Source: an uncultured beta proteobacterium (lineage in GTDB: Bacteria > Pseudomonadota > Gammaproteobacteria > Burkholderiales > SG8-39). From it: 64,000 nt of DNA. The stretch is from contig CAIOLO010000019.1 of NCBI GenBank assembly GCA_903859155.1, positions 138,472-202,471 of the forward strand. The letters are read 5' to 3'. The notes beneath the pieces were generated by a model. It did not search any database. It was not told the origin of the DNA and saw only the letters and a program-made list of their open reading frames with translations. Below, piece after piece: positions 1 to 9,235 of this stretch. Both the position numbers and the translations under genes were made by a program. Within the stretch, counting starts at the first letter, position 1; each line of letters begins with the position of its first letter.

Positions 1-51
1 AAATGCCGCCCTGCGGCTGGCTGACCGGCCGCGCATCGCTGTGCCATGGCT

Positions 52-57
52 TATACT
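52..57 (+). promoter_or_regulatory. Candidate -10 box upstream of etfB
   Basis: A TATACT hexamer lies about 33 bases before the GTG start of etfB. No good -35 hexamer is visible at 16-18 bases upstream, so this rests on the -10 match and its position alone. Confidence 0.3.
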
Positions 58-89
58 TTCCATTCCCTTAACAGACAGATAGGTTCGCG

Positions 90-842
90 GTGAAAATTCT
101 AGTCGCAGTCAAGCGCGTTGTTGATTACAACGTCAAGGTGCGGGTAAAGACCGATGGCACCGGCGTGGAAACCGCCAATGTGAAAATGTCCATGAACCCC
201 TTCGACGAAATCGCGCTGGAGGAAGCGCTGCGCATGAAGGAGGCGGGCATTGCCACGGAAATCGTCGCGATTTCCTGCGGCGCCGCCACCTGTCAGGAGA
301 CATTGCGCACGGCGCTGGCGTTCGGAGCCGATCGCGCCATTCTGGTCGAGAGCGACACCGAACTTCAGCCGCTGGCGGTGGCCAAGCTGCTGGCGGCGAT
401 CGTGAAGAAGGAATCACCCGGCATGGTGATACTGGGCAAGCAGGCCATCGACGACGATTGCAACCAGACCGGCCAGATGCTGGCGGCGCTGCTCGGATGG
501 CCCCAGGGAGCGTTTGCCTCCAAGCTCGCGCGCGATGGCGACAAGCTCGCGGTAACGCGCGAGGTCGACGGCGGGCTCGAGACGGTGAGCCTTTCCCTGC
601 CCGCGGTGGTTACCGCCGACCTGCGCCTGAACGAACCGCGCTACGTGACGCTGCCCAATATCATGAAGGCGAAGAAGAAGCCGCTCGAAACGATAAAACC
701 CGATGCGCTGGGCGTGGATGCCACGCCGCGCCTCAAGACATTGAAGGTGCAGGAGCCGCCGACGCGCAAGGCCGGCATCAAGGTGCCCGATGCGAAAACG
801 CTGGTCGACAAACTGCGCAACGAAGCCAAGGTGATTTCATGA
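90..842 (+). CDS. etfB: Electron transfer flavoprotein, beta subunit
   Basis: Small subunit of the soluble heterodimeric flavoprotein that takes electrons from acyl-CoA and other dehydrogenases and passes them to ETF-ubiquinone oxidoreductase. The 250 residues match the family's usual length and begin with the typical [12 protein letters not shown], followed by the [18 protein letters not shown] segment characteristic of EtfB. The start is GTG. The stop overlaps the ATG of etfA (ATGA, 839-842), so the two are probably translationally coupled. The acyl-CoA dehydrogenase immediately downstream is a likely electron donor, and the ETF-QO acceptor is encoded at 17982-19628. Confidence 0.95.
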   Translation: MKILVAVKRVVDYNVKVRVKTDGTGVETANVKMSMNPFDEIALEEALRMKEAGIATEIVAISCGAATCQETLRTALAFGADRAILVESDTELQPLAVAKLLAAIVKKESPGMVILGKQAIDDDCNQTGQMLAALLGWPQGAFASKLARDGDKLAVTREVDGGLETVSLSLPAVVTADLRLNEPRYVTLPNIMKAKKKPLETIKPDALGVDATPRLKTLKVQEPPTRKAGIKVPDAKTLVDKLRNEAKVIS

Positions 843-1771
843 GCATTCTCGTCATTGCCGAACACGATAATCAGAAGGTTTTTACATCGACGCGCAACAC
901 CGTGGCCGCGGCCGCGAAGCTGGGCGGCGATGTCTGTGTGCTGGTCGCGGGCAGCAGTTGCGCCGCGGCTGTTAAGGGCGCCGCAGCGATCGCGGGCGTG
1001 GCCAAAGTGCTGGTTGCCGACGCGCCGCACTACGGCGATCATCTGGCCGAGAACCTCGCGGCGCTGGTGGTGGGAATGGCGCCGGGCTACAGCCATATCC
1101 TCGCGCCTGCCACCAGCTTCGGCAAGAACGTCGCGCCGCGGATTGCCGCCTTGCTGGATGTGGCGCAGGTCTCGGACATCATAGAAGTCGTGAGCGCCGA
1201 TACCTTCGTGCGGCCGATATATGCCGGCAATGCTCTGGCAACGGTGCAGTCGGGCGACAAGATCAAGGTCATCACCGTGCGTACCACCGGATTCGACGCC
1301 GTGGCAGAAAGCGGTGGTGCCGCCACGGTGGAAACCATCGCGGCGGCGGCCGATGCCGGATTGTCGAGTTTCGTCGCTCGTGATGTGACCAAGTCCGAGC
1401 GCCCCGAACTGACTGCGGCCAAAGCGATCGTCTCCGGCGGGCGCGGCATGGGTTCGGGGGAGAATTTCAAACTCCTGGAACCCCTTGCCGACAAGCTCAA
1501 TGCGGCCATGGGTGCGTCGCGCGCGGCGGTGGACGCCGGCTTCGTCCCCAACGACTGGCAGGTTGGACAGACCGGCAAGATTGTCGCGCCCGACCTGTAT
1601 ATCGCGGTCGGCATCTCGGGCGCCATCCAGCATCTGGCGGGCATGAAGGACAGCAGGGTGATCGTCGCCATCAACAAAGACGAGGAAGCGCCGATATTCC
1701 AGGTGGCCGATTACGGCATCGTCGGTGATTTGTTCCAGATCGTGCCGGAGCTGATCAAAGAACTGGGATAG
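839..1771 (+). CDS. etfA: Electron transfer flavoprotein, alpha subunit
   Basis: FAD-binding large subunit of ETF, 310 residues. The start is ATG at 839, overlapping the etfB stop; the open frame extends upstream but only as an out-of-frame shadow of etfB. The N-terminal domain begins [11 protein letters not shown]. The C-terminal FAD domain has [12 protein letters not shown], then [23 protein letters not shown] and [20 protein letters not shown], all classical EtfA signatures. It acts with EtfB in the cytoplasm as the electron shuttle for beta-oxidation-type dehydrogenases. Sequence completeness and synteny with etfB leave little doubt. Confidence 0.96.
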   Translation: MSILVIAEHDNQKVFTSTRNTVAAAAKLGGDVCVLVAGSSCAAAVKGAAAIAGVAKVLVADAPHYGDHLAENLAALVVGMAPGYSHILAPATSFGKNVAPRIAALLDVAQVSDIIEVVSADTFVRPIYAGNALATVQSGDKIKVITVRTTGFDAVAESGGAATVETIAAAADAGLSSFVARDVTKSERPELTAAKAIVSGGRGMGSGENFKLLEPLADKLNAAMGASRAAVDAGFVPNDWQVGQTGKIVAPDLYIAVGISGAIQHLAGMKDSRVIVAINKDEEAPIFQVADYGIVGDLFQIVPELIKELG

Positions 1772-1863
1772 ACGCAGCGGCGCTCGGGTCGGGCAGCGCT
1801 TGGCGGCGCCCGACAGGCCGCCAAATTGCAAAATGCTTCTGGCTTCGCTACGCTTGTGCGACC

Positions 1864-1879
1864 GGCGCCTTTTGGCGCC
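1864..1879 (+). repeat. Short hairpin upstream of the acyl-CoA dehydrogenase start
   Basis: GGCGCC, TTTT and GGCGCC form a six-base-pair GC hairpin that ends about five bases before the GGAGAGG ribosome-binding site of the gene at 1894. It could affect ribosome access or be incidental; there is no T-run, so it is not a standard terminator. Confidence 0.35.
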
Positions 1880-1893
1880 TCTGGAGAGGCCCT

Positions 1894-3687
1894 GTGAGCG
1901 AATACAAAGCACCCCTCAATGACATGCTGTTCGTTCTCCGGGAGCTTGCCGGCCTCGATCAGGTCGCGAAACTTCCCGGTTGCGAAGATGTCAGCGACGA
2001 CCTGGTGCAGCAGATTCTGGAGGAAAACGGACGCTTTTCTTCCGAGGTTCTTGCGCCGCTGAACCAGAGCGGTGACAAGGAGGGCTCGGTACTCAAGGAC
2101 GGCGCCGTCGTCACGCCAAGGGGGTTCAAGGAGGCCTACCGCCAGTTCGTCGAGGGTGGCTGGAACGCCCTTCAGTTCCCGGCCGAATACGGCGGACAGG
2201 GCCTGCCGAAGCTGGTTTCCACGCCGGTCATGGAAATGTGGAAATCGGCCAATATGGCGTTTTCACTGTGTCCCCTGCTGACCACCGGCGCCATCGAGGC
2301 GCTGATGCTGCGCGGCACCGAGGCGCAGAAGAAAACCTATTTGCCGAAGATGGTCGAGGGCACCTGGACTGGCACCATGAACCTGACCGAGTCGCAGGCG
2401 GGTTCCGACCTGGGGCTGATCAAGACCCGCGCCGAGCGCCAGCCCGACGGCACCTACCGGATCCGCGGCGAGAAGATATTCATCACCTGGGGCGAGCAGG
2501 ATTTCACCGCGAACATCGTGCACCTGGTTCTGGCGCGTACGCCCGACGCCCCCGAAGGCGTGCGCGGCATTTCGCTGTTCATCGTGCCGAAATTCCTGGT
2601 GAACGCCGATGGGTCCGCGGGTGAGCGCAATGACGCCCGTTGCGCCTCGCTGGAACACAAGCTGGGCATCCATGCCAGTCCCACCGCGGTGATGATCTAC
2701 GGCGAGAAGGGCGGGGCCATCGGCACTCTGGTGGGCGAGGAGAACCGCGGGCTCGAATACATGTTCATCATGATGAATGCGGCGCGCTTTGCCGTGGGTC
2801 TCGAAGGCGTGGCGATCGCCGAACGCGCCTACCAGCGGGCGCTTGCCTATGCGCGTGAGCGCATCCAGAGCCGCGATCTGGCCGGCGGCGCGGCATCGGT
2901 ACCCATCATCCGCCAGCCCGACGTGCGGCGCATGCTGATGAGCATGAAAGCGCAGACCGAGGCGATGCGCGCGCTCGCCTACGTGGTGGCCGCGGCGATG
3001 GATGCGGCGCACCGGCATCCGGATAAAACCGAGCGCGCGAAGCAACAGGCGTTCGTCGACCTGATGATTCCGGTGGTCAAGGGCTGGAGTACCGAGACCG
3101 GCATCGAAGTGGCCTCGACCGGGCTGCAGGTTCACGGCGGCATGGGATTCATCGAGGAGACCGGCGCCGCGCAGCATCTGCGCGACGCGCGCATCACCTC
3201 CATCTACGAAGGCACCACCGGCATCCAGGCCAACGACCTCATCGGCCGCAAGATCGCGCGCGATGGCGGCGCCGCCGCCCGTGCCCTGATCGGCATGATG
3301 CGCGGCACCGAAGCCGACCTGGCAAGTACGGCCGGCGAGGACTTCACCGCCATCCGCGAGTCGCTCGGTGAGGGCATCACCGCCGTGGCCGAATGCGCCG
3401 ACTGGATGGCGGCAGCGTACACCGCCGATATCAAGGCCGCACATGCCGGCGCGGTGCCGTTCCTGAAACTCACGGGGTTGGTTTGCGGCGGCTGGCAGAT
3501 GGCGCGCGCCGCGCTCGCTGCGAAAAAACGCCTGTCTTCGGGCGTGGCGGACAGGGCATTCTGCGAGGCCAAGATCATATCCGCGCGCTTCTACGCCGAC
3601 CATGTGCTCAGCCAGGCGTGCGGCTTGCGCGATACCGTGGTGAACGGCGCCAGGGGCGTGATGGCGCTCTCCGAGGAGCAGTTCTAG
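1894..3687 (+). CDS. Acyl-CoA dehydrogenase, ~600-residue type with C-terminal extension
   Basis: FAD-dependent alpha,beta-dehydrogenation of an acyl-CoA thioester, with electrons passed to ETF. The protein has 597 residues, longer than the roughly 380-residue classical enzymes, and fits the group that carries an extra C-terminal dehydrogenase domain (as in FadE/DmdC-type proteins). Visible motifs are MNLTESQAGSDLGLIKTRA (flavin and substrate region), GLQVHGGMGFIEETGAAQHLRDARI, and IYEGTTGIQANDL, which contains the likely catalytic glutamate. It starts at GTG after a GGAGAGG site. Its position behind etfBA supports direct electron coupling. The chain-length specificity cannot be read from the sequence. 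Confidence 0.92.
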   Translation: MSEYKAPLNDMLFVLRELAGLDQVAKLPGCEDVSDDLVQQILEENGRFSSEVLAPLNQSGDKEGSVLKDGAVVTPRGFKEAYRQFVEGGWNALQFPAEYGGQGLPKLVSTPVMEMWKSANMAFSLCPLLTTGAIEALMLRGTEAQKKTYLPKMVEGTWTGTMNLTESQAGSDLGLIKTRAERQPDGTYRIRGEKIFITWGEQDFTANIVHLVLARTPDAPEGVRGISLFIVPKFLVNADGSAGERNDARCASLEHKLGIHASPTAVMIYGEKGGAIGTLVGEENRGLEYMFIMMNAARFAVGLEGVAIAERAYQRALAYARERIQSRDLAGGAASVPIIRQPDVRRMLMSMKAQTEAMRALAYVVAAAMDAAHRHPDKTERAKQQAFVDLMIPVVKGWSTETGIEVASTGLQVHGGMGFIEETGAAQHLRDARITSIYEGTTGIQANDLIGRKIARDGGAAARALIGMMRGTEADLASTAGEDFTAIRESLGEGITAVAECADWMAAAYTADIKAAHAGAVPFLKLTGLVCGGWQMARAALAAKKRLSSGVADRAFCEAKIISARFYADHVLSQACGLRDTVVNGARGVMALSEEQF

Positions 3688-3926
3688 CGGTCCCCGACGA
3701 CCGCGTCGCATCGCCCTCGAGGGCGCCAGGCGAGCGACCGGGGTCGGATAGGTTTGATGCAAGTCAATACAGGCGCAAATTTGTGCGTTTGGTCCGTTTA
3801 TCCGCGGATTGATTGGCGCTCGATGCGAGTACCGTCATTGGAATCATTGCTCGACGAGGCCCGTCAAGTCTCTTTGTTGCCTTGGAGATTTTTCACGGGG
3901 CAGCGTGATAGACGGGAAAGGTCCAT
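3688..3926. other. Intergenic leader before the signalling operon
   Basis: This stretch separates the acyl-CoA dehydrogenase from the sensor-kinase run. It holds an FNR-like box at 3754-3767 and no convincing gene. No clear sigma-70 promoter was seen, although the operon must start here or within the small frame at 3927-4130. Confidence 0.5.
3754..3767 (+). promoter_or_regulatory. FNR/Anr-like box upstream of the signalling operon
   Basis: TTGATGCAAGTCAA matches the FNR consensus TTGAT-N4-ATCAA at nine of ten defined positions. It is in the only intergenic region upstream of the sensor-kinase genes, about 360 bases before the first confident start. Similar boxes occur at 19688 and 52549. A clear -10 at the class II distance is not visible. 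Confidence 0.45.
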
Positions 3927-4130
3927 ATGAACTGGATGCTTTTTAGGTGGCGGTCGCTGCATGCCGGGTCGACCGCTTATGCACCGGCCAATCCCGATAT
4001 TGGCAGGCCCAGGATGACCGCCTGCGCATGCCGCCGCCGTATTGTTCGCCTGCTGGCCGTTGGCGCATTTTTTGCGATGCCCTGTTCCTCGTGTGGTGTG
4101 GCGCTGCCGTTGATGCAGGAGGCGTCATGA
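3927..4130 (+). other. Small frame ending in a kinase C-terminus relic
   Basis: A 67-codon frame whose last residues, VALPLMQEAS, resemble the last residues of the kinase at 4127-6619 (VALPLTQEAP). The DNA there, GTGGCGCTGCCG followed by GCAGGAGGCG, also matches the 6587-6613 junction except at a few positions. The rest has no recognisable domain. The stop overlaps the ATG of the next gene. It is most simply the fossil end of a former upstream kinase gene carrying a duplicated ribosome-binding site. It could alternatively be translated as a leader that couples translation into the kinase gene. Confidence 0.45.
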
Positions 4131-6619
4131 CGCGAAATGCGCTTGGCAGCCTGTCCGCGCTGAAGCATGAACCGGCGCTAGCCCAATGGCTGATCCTCGC
4201 GCTTGCGCTGCTGGTCATCGGCGGCATTATCGGCTTGGGGCTTTACAACGAACATCGAGCCATTGATGCGATGGAGCGACAGCGGCTGGGAGTCGAGGCC
4301 AGGATCATCGATGAAAATCTCTCGCGGCAACTGCATGCAATAAATCTTGCACTGGACTCGATTCGCAGCGAACTGCCGGACCTGAAGGCGCATAAGGACG
4401 GCAAGGCGATGCTCAATCGGCGTCTGCGGGCAATGAGCGGCGCCATGCCGGGCCTGCGCACCCTGGGAATACTGGATGCCGGCGGCACGATGAGCATGGC
4501 GAACCGGGAGGAACTTGTCGGGCGCAATTTCCGTGAGCGGGAATATTTTCAAGGCACCCGGCAGAGCCTCGATCCGGCCCTGCTGCATGTGTCGGGGCCC
4601 TTCAGGACGATACTCGGGGTCCTCGGCGTCAATCTGAGCAAGGTGATCCTTGATGAACGCGGCGAGTTCGGCGGTGTCGTCACCGCCACTTTGGACCCGG
4701 AATATTTGAATCAACTGCTGGGGTCGGTTCGCTATGCGCCGGACGTCTGGAGCCATCTGGTCCACGGCAACGGCAAGTTGTTCCTGACGGTACCTGCGCA
4801 GCCTGGCATGGAGGGGGCCGATGTGGACAAGCCCGGCAGTTTCCGCAATCGCCATCTTGAAAGCGGGCAATCTGCCACGGTGATGAGCGGTATTACCCTG
4901 ACCACGGGCGAGGAGCGCCTGATGGCCCAGCGGACCATCAACCCTGCCTATCTGCGCCAGGACAAACCCATGACGCTGGCGGTTTCGCGCGATCTTGCCA
5001 GCATCTTTGCCGTTTGGCGCCGGGATTCGGCCATCCGGGCGGGTTTGTTCGCGTTGCTGGTGCTCGCCTCCGCCCTGGGACTTTTTTTCTATCAGCAGCG
5101 ACAGCGCGCCTACGCCCGGCTTGTGGCAGACCAGGCGGCCGAGCGCAAGCGCGCGCAGACGGAATTGCAGGCAAGCGAATTGCGCTTTCGCACCGTGCTG
5201 CAGGAAATTGCCTCGGTGGCGGTGCAGGGCTACGGCCCTGACGGCACCACTCTCTACTGGAACAAGGCCTCGGCGCTGCTGTACGGCTACGGCGCCGAGG
5301 AGGCGATTGGAAAAAATCTGCTCGATCTCATCATCCCCCCGGAAATGCGAGTGGGCGTCGGCGAGGCCATAGCGCAGATGTTCGCAAGCGGGCGGCCCAT
5401 CCCGGCGGGAGAACTCTCGCTCATGCGCAAGGACGGCTCGCGAGTGAGTGTTTTTTCCAGCCACGCCTATGTGCAGGTTCCCGGAAAAGCAGCCGAAATG
5501 TTCTGCGTGGATATCGATCTCACCGAGCAAAAGCAGGCCGAGCAACGGCTCGAGCGCCTGCTGGCCGAACAAAGGGCCATGCTCGACAATGAGCTCATCG
5601 GCATCGTTACGTTACGGGATCTCAAGTTCGTCTGGGCCAATCCGGCAGCTGAAAAGATGCTCGGTTGGGGGCACGGAGAACTGGCGGGAATCAGTATCCG
5701 CCAATGCTATTCGAGCGATGCGGACTATCAGGCCTTGGTCGCCGCCGCGTATCCGGTTTTCGAAAAAGGCGGACTGTTCCGTTCGCGTGTGGAATTTGTC
5801 CGCAAGGACGGCGGGCGCATCTGGGTGGATGTGAGCGGCGGCCTGCTGGACCGCAGCACCGGGGAAACCCTGTGGGGAATTTCCAATGTTACCGACCAGG
5901 TCAAGGCGCTGAAAGCGCTCGAACGCTCCAATGCCGAACTGCAGCAGTTCACCTATACCGTCTCGCACGACCTGCGCCAGCCCCTGCGCATGATCTCGAG
6001 CTACCTGCAGTTGCTCGAGAGGGCGCTGGCCGACAAACTCGACGCGGAAAAGCGCGAATACCTCAATTTCGCCGTTGATGGCGCGAAGCGTCTTGACCAG
6101 ATGCTGGTGTCACTGCTCGAGTACTCGCGCGTCGGGCGCAGCGGCGAACCGTCAGTCTCGGTGGAGTGCCGCGCGGTGCTTGACGAGGCGCTGTTGTTCC
6201 TGCAACCGGTGGTTGCCGAGGCGCAAGCCGAGATACGTATCGAGGGCGAGTGGCCGCGCATTGTCGTCAGCCGCGACGAAATCCTGCGCCTGCTGCAGAA
6301 CCTGATCGGCAACGCCGTCAAGTTCCGCATCCCCGGGCGCGCACCGGAAATTGTCGTCACCGGCGAAATTGTCGGCCGCGAGTGGCGCGTGTGCGTAACC
6401 GATAACGGCGCCGGTATCGACCCCGACCAGATTGGTCGTTTGTTTCAGGTGTTCCAGCGTCTTCACAGCCGCGCCGACTATGAAGGCAGCGGCGTAGGCC
6501 TGGCGCTTTGCCGCAAGATTGCCGAGCGCCACCACGGGCGCATCTGGGTGGAGTCGGCGGGTAAAGGTCAGGGCAGCCGTTTTTGCGTGGCGCTGCCGCT
6601 GACGCAGGAGGCGCCGTGA
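4127..6619 (+). CDS. Membrane sensor histidine kinase (PDC/dCache-PAS-PAS-HisKA-HATPase)
   Basis: 830-residue sensor kinase. The ATG at 4127 was chosen because GCAGGAGG precedes it and the first membrane segment (about residues 19-40) follows directly; an in-frame extension to 3947 lacks support. A periplasmic PDC/dCache-like region (about 45-295) is followed by a second membrane segment (about 305-325), two PAS domains (about 350-590), a HisKA domain with phosphoacceptor His614 in VSHDLRQPLRMISSYLQ, and an ATPase domain with N-box NLIGNAVKF and G-box DNGAGID. The kinase core is the bacteriophytochrome-like type that usually phosphorylates single-domain receivers such as those at 8781 and 9236. 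The ligand is unknown. Confidence 0.88.
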   Translation: MTRNALGSLSALKHEPALAQWLILALALLVIGGIIGLGLYNEHRAIDAMERQRLGVEARIIDENLSRQLHAINLALDSIRSELPDLKAHKDGKAMLNRRLRAMSGAMPGLRTLGILDAGGTMSMANREELVGRNFREREYFQGTRQSLDPALLHVSGPFRTILGVLGVNLSKVILDERGEFGGVVTATLDPEYLNQLLGSVRYAPDVWSHLVHGNGKLFLTVPAQPGMEGADVDKPGSFRNRHLESGQSATVMSGITLTTGEERLMAQRTINPAYLRQDKPMTLAVSRDLASIFAVWRRDSAIRAGLFALLVLASALGLFFYQQRQRAYARLVADQAAERKRAQTELQASELRFRTVLQEIASVAVQGYGPDGTTLYWNKASALLYGYGAEEAIGKNLLDLIIPPEMRVGVGEAIAQMFASGRPIPAGELSLMRKDGSRVSVFSSHAYVQVPGKAAEMFCVDIDLTEQKQAEQRLERLLAEQRAMLDNELIGIVTLRDLKFVWANPAAEKMLGWGHGELAGISIRQCYSSDADYQALVAAAYPVFEKGGLFRSRVEFVRKDGGRIWVDVSGGLLDRSTGETLWGISNVTDQVKALKALERSNAELQQFTYTVSHDLRQPLRMISSYLQLLERALADKLDAEKREYLNFAVDGAKRLDQMLVSLLEYSRVGRSGEPSVSVECRAVLDEALLFLQPVVAEAQAEIRIEGEWPRIVVSRDEILRLLQNLIGNAVKFRIPGRAPEIVVTGEIVGREWRVCVTDNGAGIDPDQIGRLFQVFQRLHSRADYEGSGVGLALCRKIAERHHGRIWVESAGKGQGSRFCVALPLTQEAP

Positions 6620-8784
6620 CCGGTGCAGCTGCCAGCGGCAATGAGAATCCGGATAGTTCCTGGAAAACCTGGCCTGCATGGGTAATGCTCGGCCTAGGAC
6701 TGCTGGTTACGGTCATTTCCGGCCTGCAGATCAGGCAAAACATCGATCAGGACGCACTGCGTCAGTTTGCTTTCGCCTGCGACCAAGTCACGCTCGAAAT
6801 CAGGGAGCGCCTTGGTGCCCATGCATTGATTCTGCGAGGCGCTGCCGGCCTTTTTGCCGCCTCAAAGGCCGTGGATCGTCAGCAATGGAGCGCCTATGTC
6901 GAGACCTTGCGCGCGGAACAAAGCGTACCCGGCGCGCAGGGCATCGGTTTTGCCCAGGTGATCGCGCCGGGTCAGCTGGCTGCCCATGTGAGCCGTGTCC
7001 GCGGAGAAGGATTCCCGCAATACGAAGTGCGTCCGGCCGGAGTGCGCGAACTCTACACCTCGATTGTCTACCTCGAACCGTTTCGCGACCGCAATCTGCG
7101 CGCGTTCGGATTCGACATGCACTCCGAGCCGGTCCGGCGCGCCGCGATGGAACGGGCGCGCGACAGCGGCGAAGCGGCGCTGTCGGGGAAGGTGGTGCTG
7201 GTGCAGGAGACCGGCAGCGATGTCCAGGCCGGGACCCTCATGTACGTTCCCGTCTATCGCAATGGCATGCCGCGCGACAGTGTCGCGCAGAGGCGGGCGG
7301 CGCTGTTCGGCTGGACCTACAGCCCTTACCGCATGAACGACCTGATGGCCGGCATTCTGGGCCAATGGGAAAGGGACGAGGGCCGAGCAGTAGTCCTGCA
7401 AATTTACGATGGCCTTCAGGCAACGGCCGCCACACTGATGTTCTCCAACAAAGCCGCCGAAGCGGACGGAACGCAGTCATTGTTCAGGCGCCAGCGGATG
7501 TTGAGCATCAACGGCCAGCAGTGGTTGCTGGTTTTCGATCGCACCCGCGCGGCAGCCGGGGGCGGCTATGCGGACCTTTGGTCAGCGCTGCTCGGCGGTC
7601 TGGCGATCAGCGGCCTGCTGTTCGGGCTGATGCGATCGGTGATCAATACGCGCGCCAATGCCGCCCGCATCGCCACCGGGCTGACCGAAAAAATGAGAAA
7701 TCGCGAAGAGTCCTTTCAGGCGGCCGCGCAGTACGCGCGCAGCCTGCTCGAAGCGAGCCTGGACCCACTGGTGACCATCAGCGCAGCCGGCAAGATCATC
7801 GATGTCAACGTGGCCACGGAACAGGCGACGGGCCTCGACAGGGAGCAACTGATCGGCAGCGATTTCGCCGACTATTTCACCGATCCGGCGAAAGCGCATG
7901 AAGGCTATCTGAGGGTATTTTCACAGGGGTCCGTGACCGATTACCCGTTGGCCATCCGCCATGTGTCCGGCCGGATTACCGAGGTGCTCTACAACGCCAG
8001 CCTGTACCGCGACGCGGGCGGCAAGGTTCAGGGCGTTTTTGCCGCGGCGCGTGATATTACCCAGCGCAAACTCGCCGAAGATGCGCTGCGGCGTTCCAAT
8101 GCCGATCTGCAGCGCTTTGCCGAAGTCACCGCGCATCACCTGCAGGAACCGGCGCGGCGCATAGCCACTTACGCCGCGCGGCTGAGAGAACAACTGGGCG
8201 ACCTGCGCGACGATTCCGAAGCCCGGTTGTCACTCGAATTCATCGGGCAGCAGGCGCACCGCCAGCAGCAACTGTTGCTCGATGTCGAGCGCTACCTGGC
8301 CTCCGCCCACCCGCGCGGCGAGGTCGGATTGGCCGACGCGAACCGTGCGCTCGCCGCAATCCTGGCAAGATCGCAACAGCGGATCAGCGCTGCCGGCGCC
8401 CAAATCACGCTGGGCCATCTGCCGCCCGCCCGCATCGACATGCCGCGCCTGGATGAGGTATTTTCGGTGGCACTGGACAACGCCCTTGCCCACGGTTGTG
8501 GCGGCCAGTCCTTGCGGATCATCATCGAGGGCGAGCGCCAGGCAGACAAAGTGCGCTACAGCGTGAGCGACAACGGTCCCGGCATCGAAGAGCAGTATCG
8601 CGACCGGGTGTTCCGAATCTTCGAACGCTTGTCCTCAAGCCAGGCAGCCACCGGCATCGGGCTCGCGATCCTGCGTCGCGTCACGGAAAGTTGCGGCGGT
8701 CGCGCCTGGCTGGAAGAAGCACCGGGTGGCGGCTGCCGCCTGTTGTTTGAATTGCCCGCCGTTGATATAGGAGAACCCCATTGA
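6616..8784 (+). CDS. CHASE-domain sensor kinase with an altered H-box
   Basis: 722-residue protein starting at a GTG that overlaps the previous stop (GTGA), with GCAGGAGG upstream. It has one membrane segment at about residues 20-37, a periplasmic CHASE-like domain (about 75-290, including PVYRNGMP), a second membrane segment (about 320-342), a PAS domain (about 374-485), and a HisKA/HATPase core. The H-box reads AHHLQEPARR at 506-515 instead of the usual SHDLQEPLR: His507 is kept, but the acidic residue after it is replaced by His508. That acid normally assists phosphotransfer, so catalysis may be altered. The ATPase motifs DNALAHG and SDNGPGIEE are intact. Confidence 0.85.
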   Translation: MTGAAASGNENPDSSWKTWPAWVMLGLGLLVTVISGLQIRQNIDQDALRQFAFACDQVTLEIRERLGAHALILRGAAGLFAASKAVDRQQWSAYVETLRAEQSVPGAQGIGFAQVIAPGQLAAHVSRVRGEGFPQYEVRPAGVRELYTSIVYLEPFRDRNLRAFGFDMHSEPVRRAAMERARDSGEAALSGKVVLVQETGSDVQAGTLMYVPVYRNGMPRDSVAQRRAALFGWTYSPYRMNDLMAGILGQWERDEGRAVVLQIYDGLQATAATLMFSNKAAEADGTQSLFRRQRMLSINGQQWLLVFDRTRAAAGGGYADLWSALLGGLAISGLLFGLMRSVINTRANAARIATGLTEKMRNREESFQAAAQYARSLLEASLDPLVTISAAGKIIDVNVATEQATGLDREQLIGSDFADYFTDPAKAHEGYLRVFSQGSVTDYPLAIRHVSGRITEVLYNASLYRDAGGKVQGVFAAARDITQRKLAEDALRRSNADLQRFAEVTAHHLQEPARRIATYAARLREQLGDLRDDSEARLSLEFIGQQAHRQQQLLLDVERYLASAHPRGEVGLADANRALAAILARSQQRISAAGAQITLGHLPPARIDMPRLDEVFSVALDNALAHGCGGQSLRIIIEGERQADKVRYSVSDNGPGIEEQYRDRVFRIFERLSSSQAATGIGLAILRRVTESCGGRAWLEEAPGGGCRLLFELPAVDIGEPH

Positions 8785-9227
8785 ATGCCACGGCACAATT
8801 GTTTGCCATACTGCTGGTCGAGGATGAAGCGGCGGATGCCCATCTGGTCAAAGCCGCGTTGGCTGAAAACCATATTCTGGCGGACCTGCACCATGTGCTG
8901 GACGGCCGCGAGGCGCTCGAATACCTGCGACGCCAGGGGCCGCGCTACGCGACGGCGCGGCGCCCGAACCTGATCCTGCTCGATCTCAACATGCCGCGCA
9001 TGGACGGGCGCGAATGTCTCGTCGCACTAAAGTCGGATCCGGATCTGGCCGATATACCAGTGGTGGTACTGACTACTTCCGCGGTTGAACGTGACGTGCT
9101 CGCCTCCTACAAGCTTGGCGCCGCGGGATTCATTACCAAGCCGCTGGATGCGCTCCAGTTTATTGCCGCCATCCGCGAACTTGGCGAGTACTGGTTCGAC
9201 CTGGTGCGACTGCCGCAACGAAAGTAG
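8781..9227 (+). CDS. Single-domain response regulator (Rcp1-like)
   Basis: A receiver domain of 148 residues with no output domain. It starts at TTG, overlapping the stop of the CHASE kinase gene, with AGGAG upstream. The acidic pocket is at Glu14-Asp15, the phosphoacceptor is Asp68 in ILLDLNMPRMDG, and the conserved Lys lies in FITKPLD. The C-terminal YWFDLVRLP tail is typical of receivers paired with phytochrome-like kinases. It probably receives phosphate from one or more kinases of this operon and acts by protein contact or as a phosphate carrier. Confidence 0.9.
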   Translation: MNATAQLFAILLVEDEAADAHLVKAALAENHILADLHHVLDGREALEYLRRQGPRYATARRPNLILLDLNMPRMDGRECLVALKSDPDLADIPVVVLTTSAVERDVLASYKLGAAGFITKPLDALQFIAAIRELGEYWFDLVRLPQRK

Positions 9228-9235
9228 GCCTGGCC

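Noticed and set aside
641-1912. 423-codon minus-strand frame across etfA
   Set aside because: It is antisense to a confident gene, and its protein is low-complexity and rich in Arg, Gly and His without domains.
2263-3762. 499-codon minus-strand frame across the acyl-CoA dehydrogenase
   Set aside because: Antisense shadow typical of GC-rich coding DNA.
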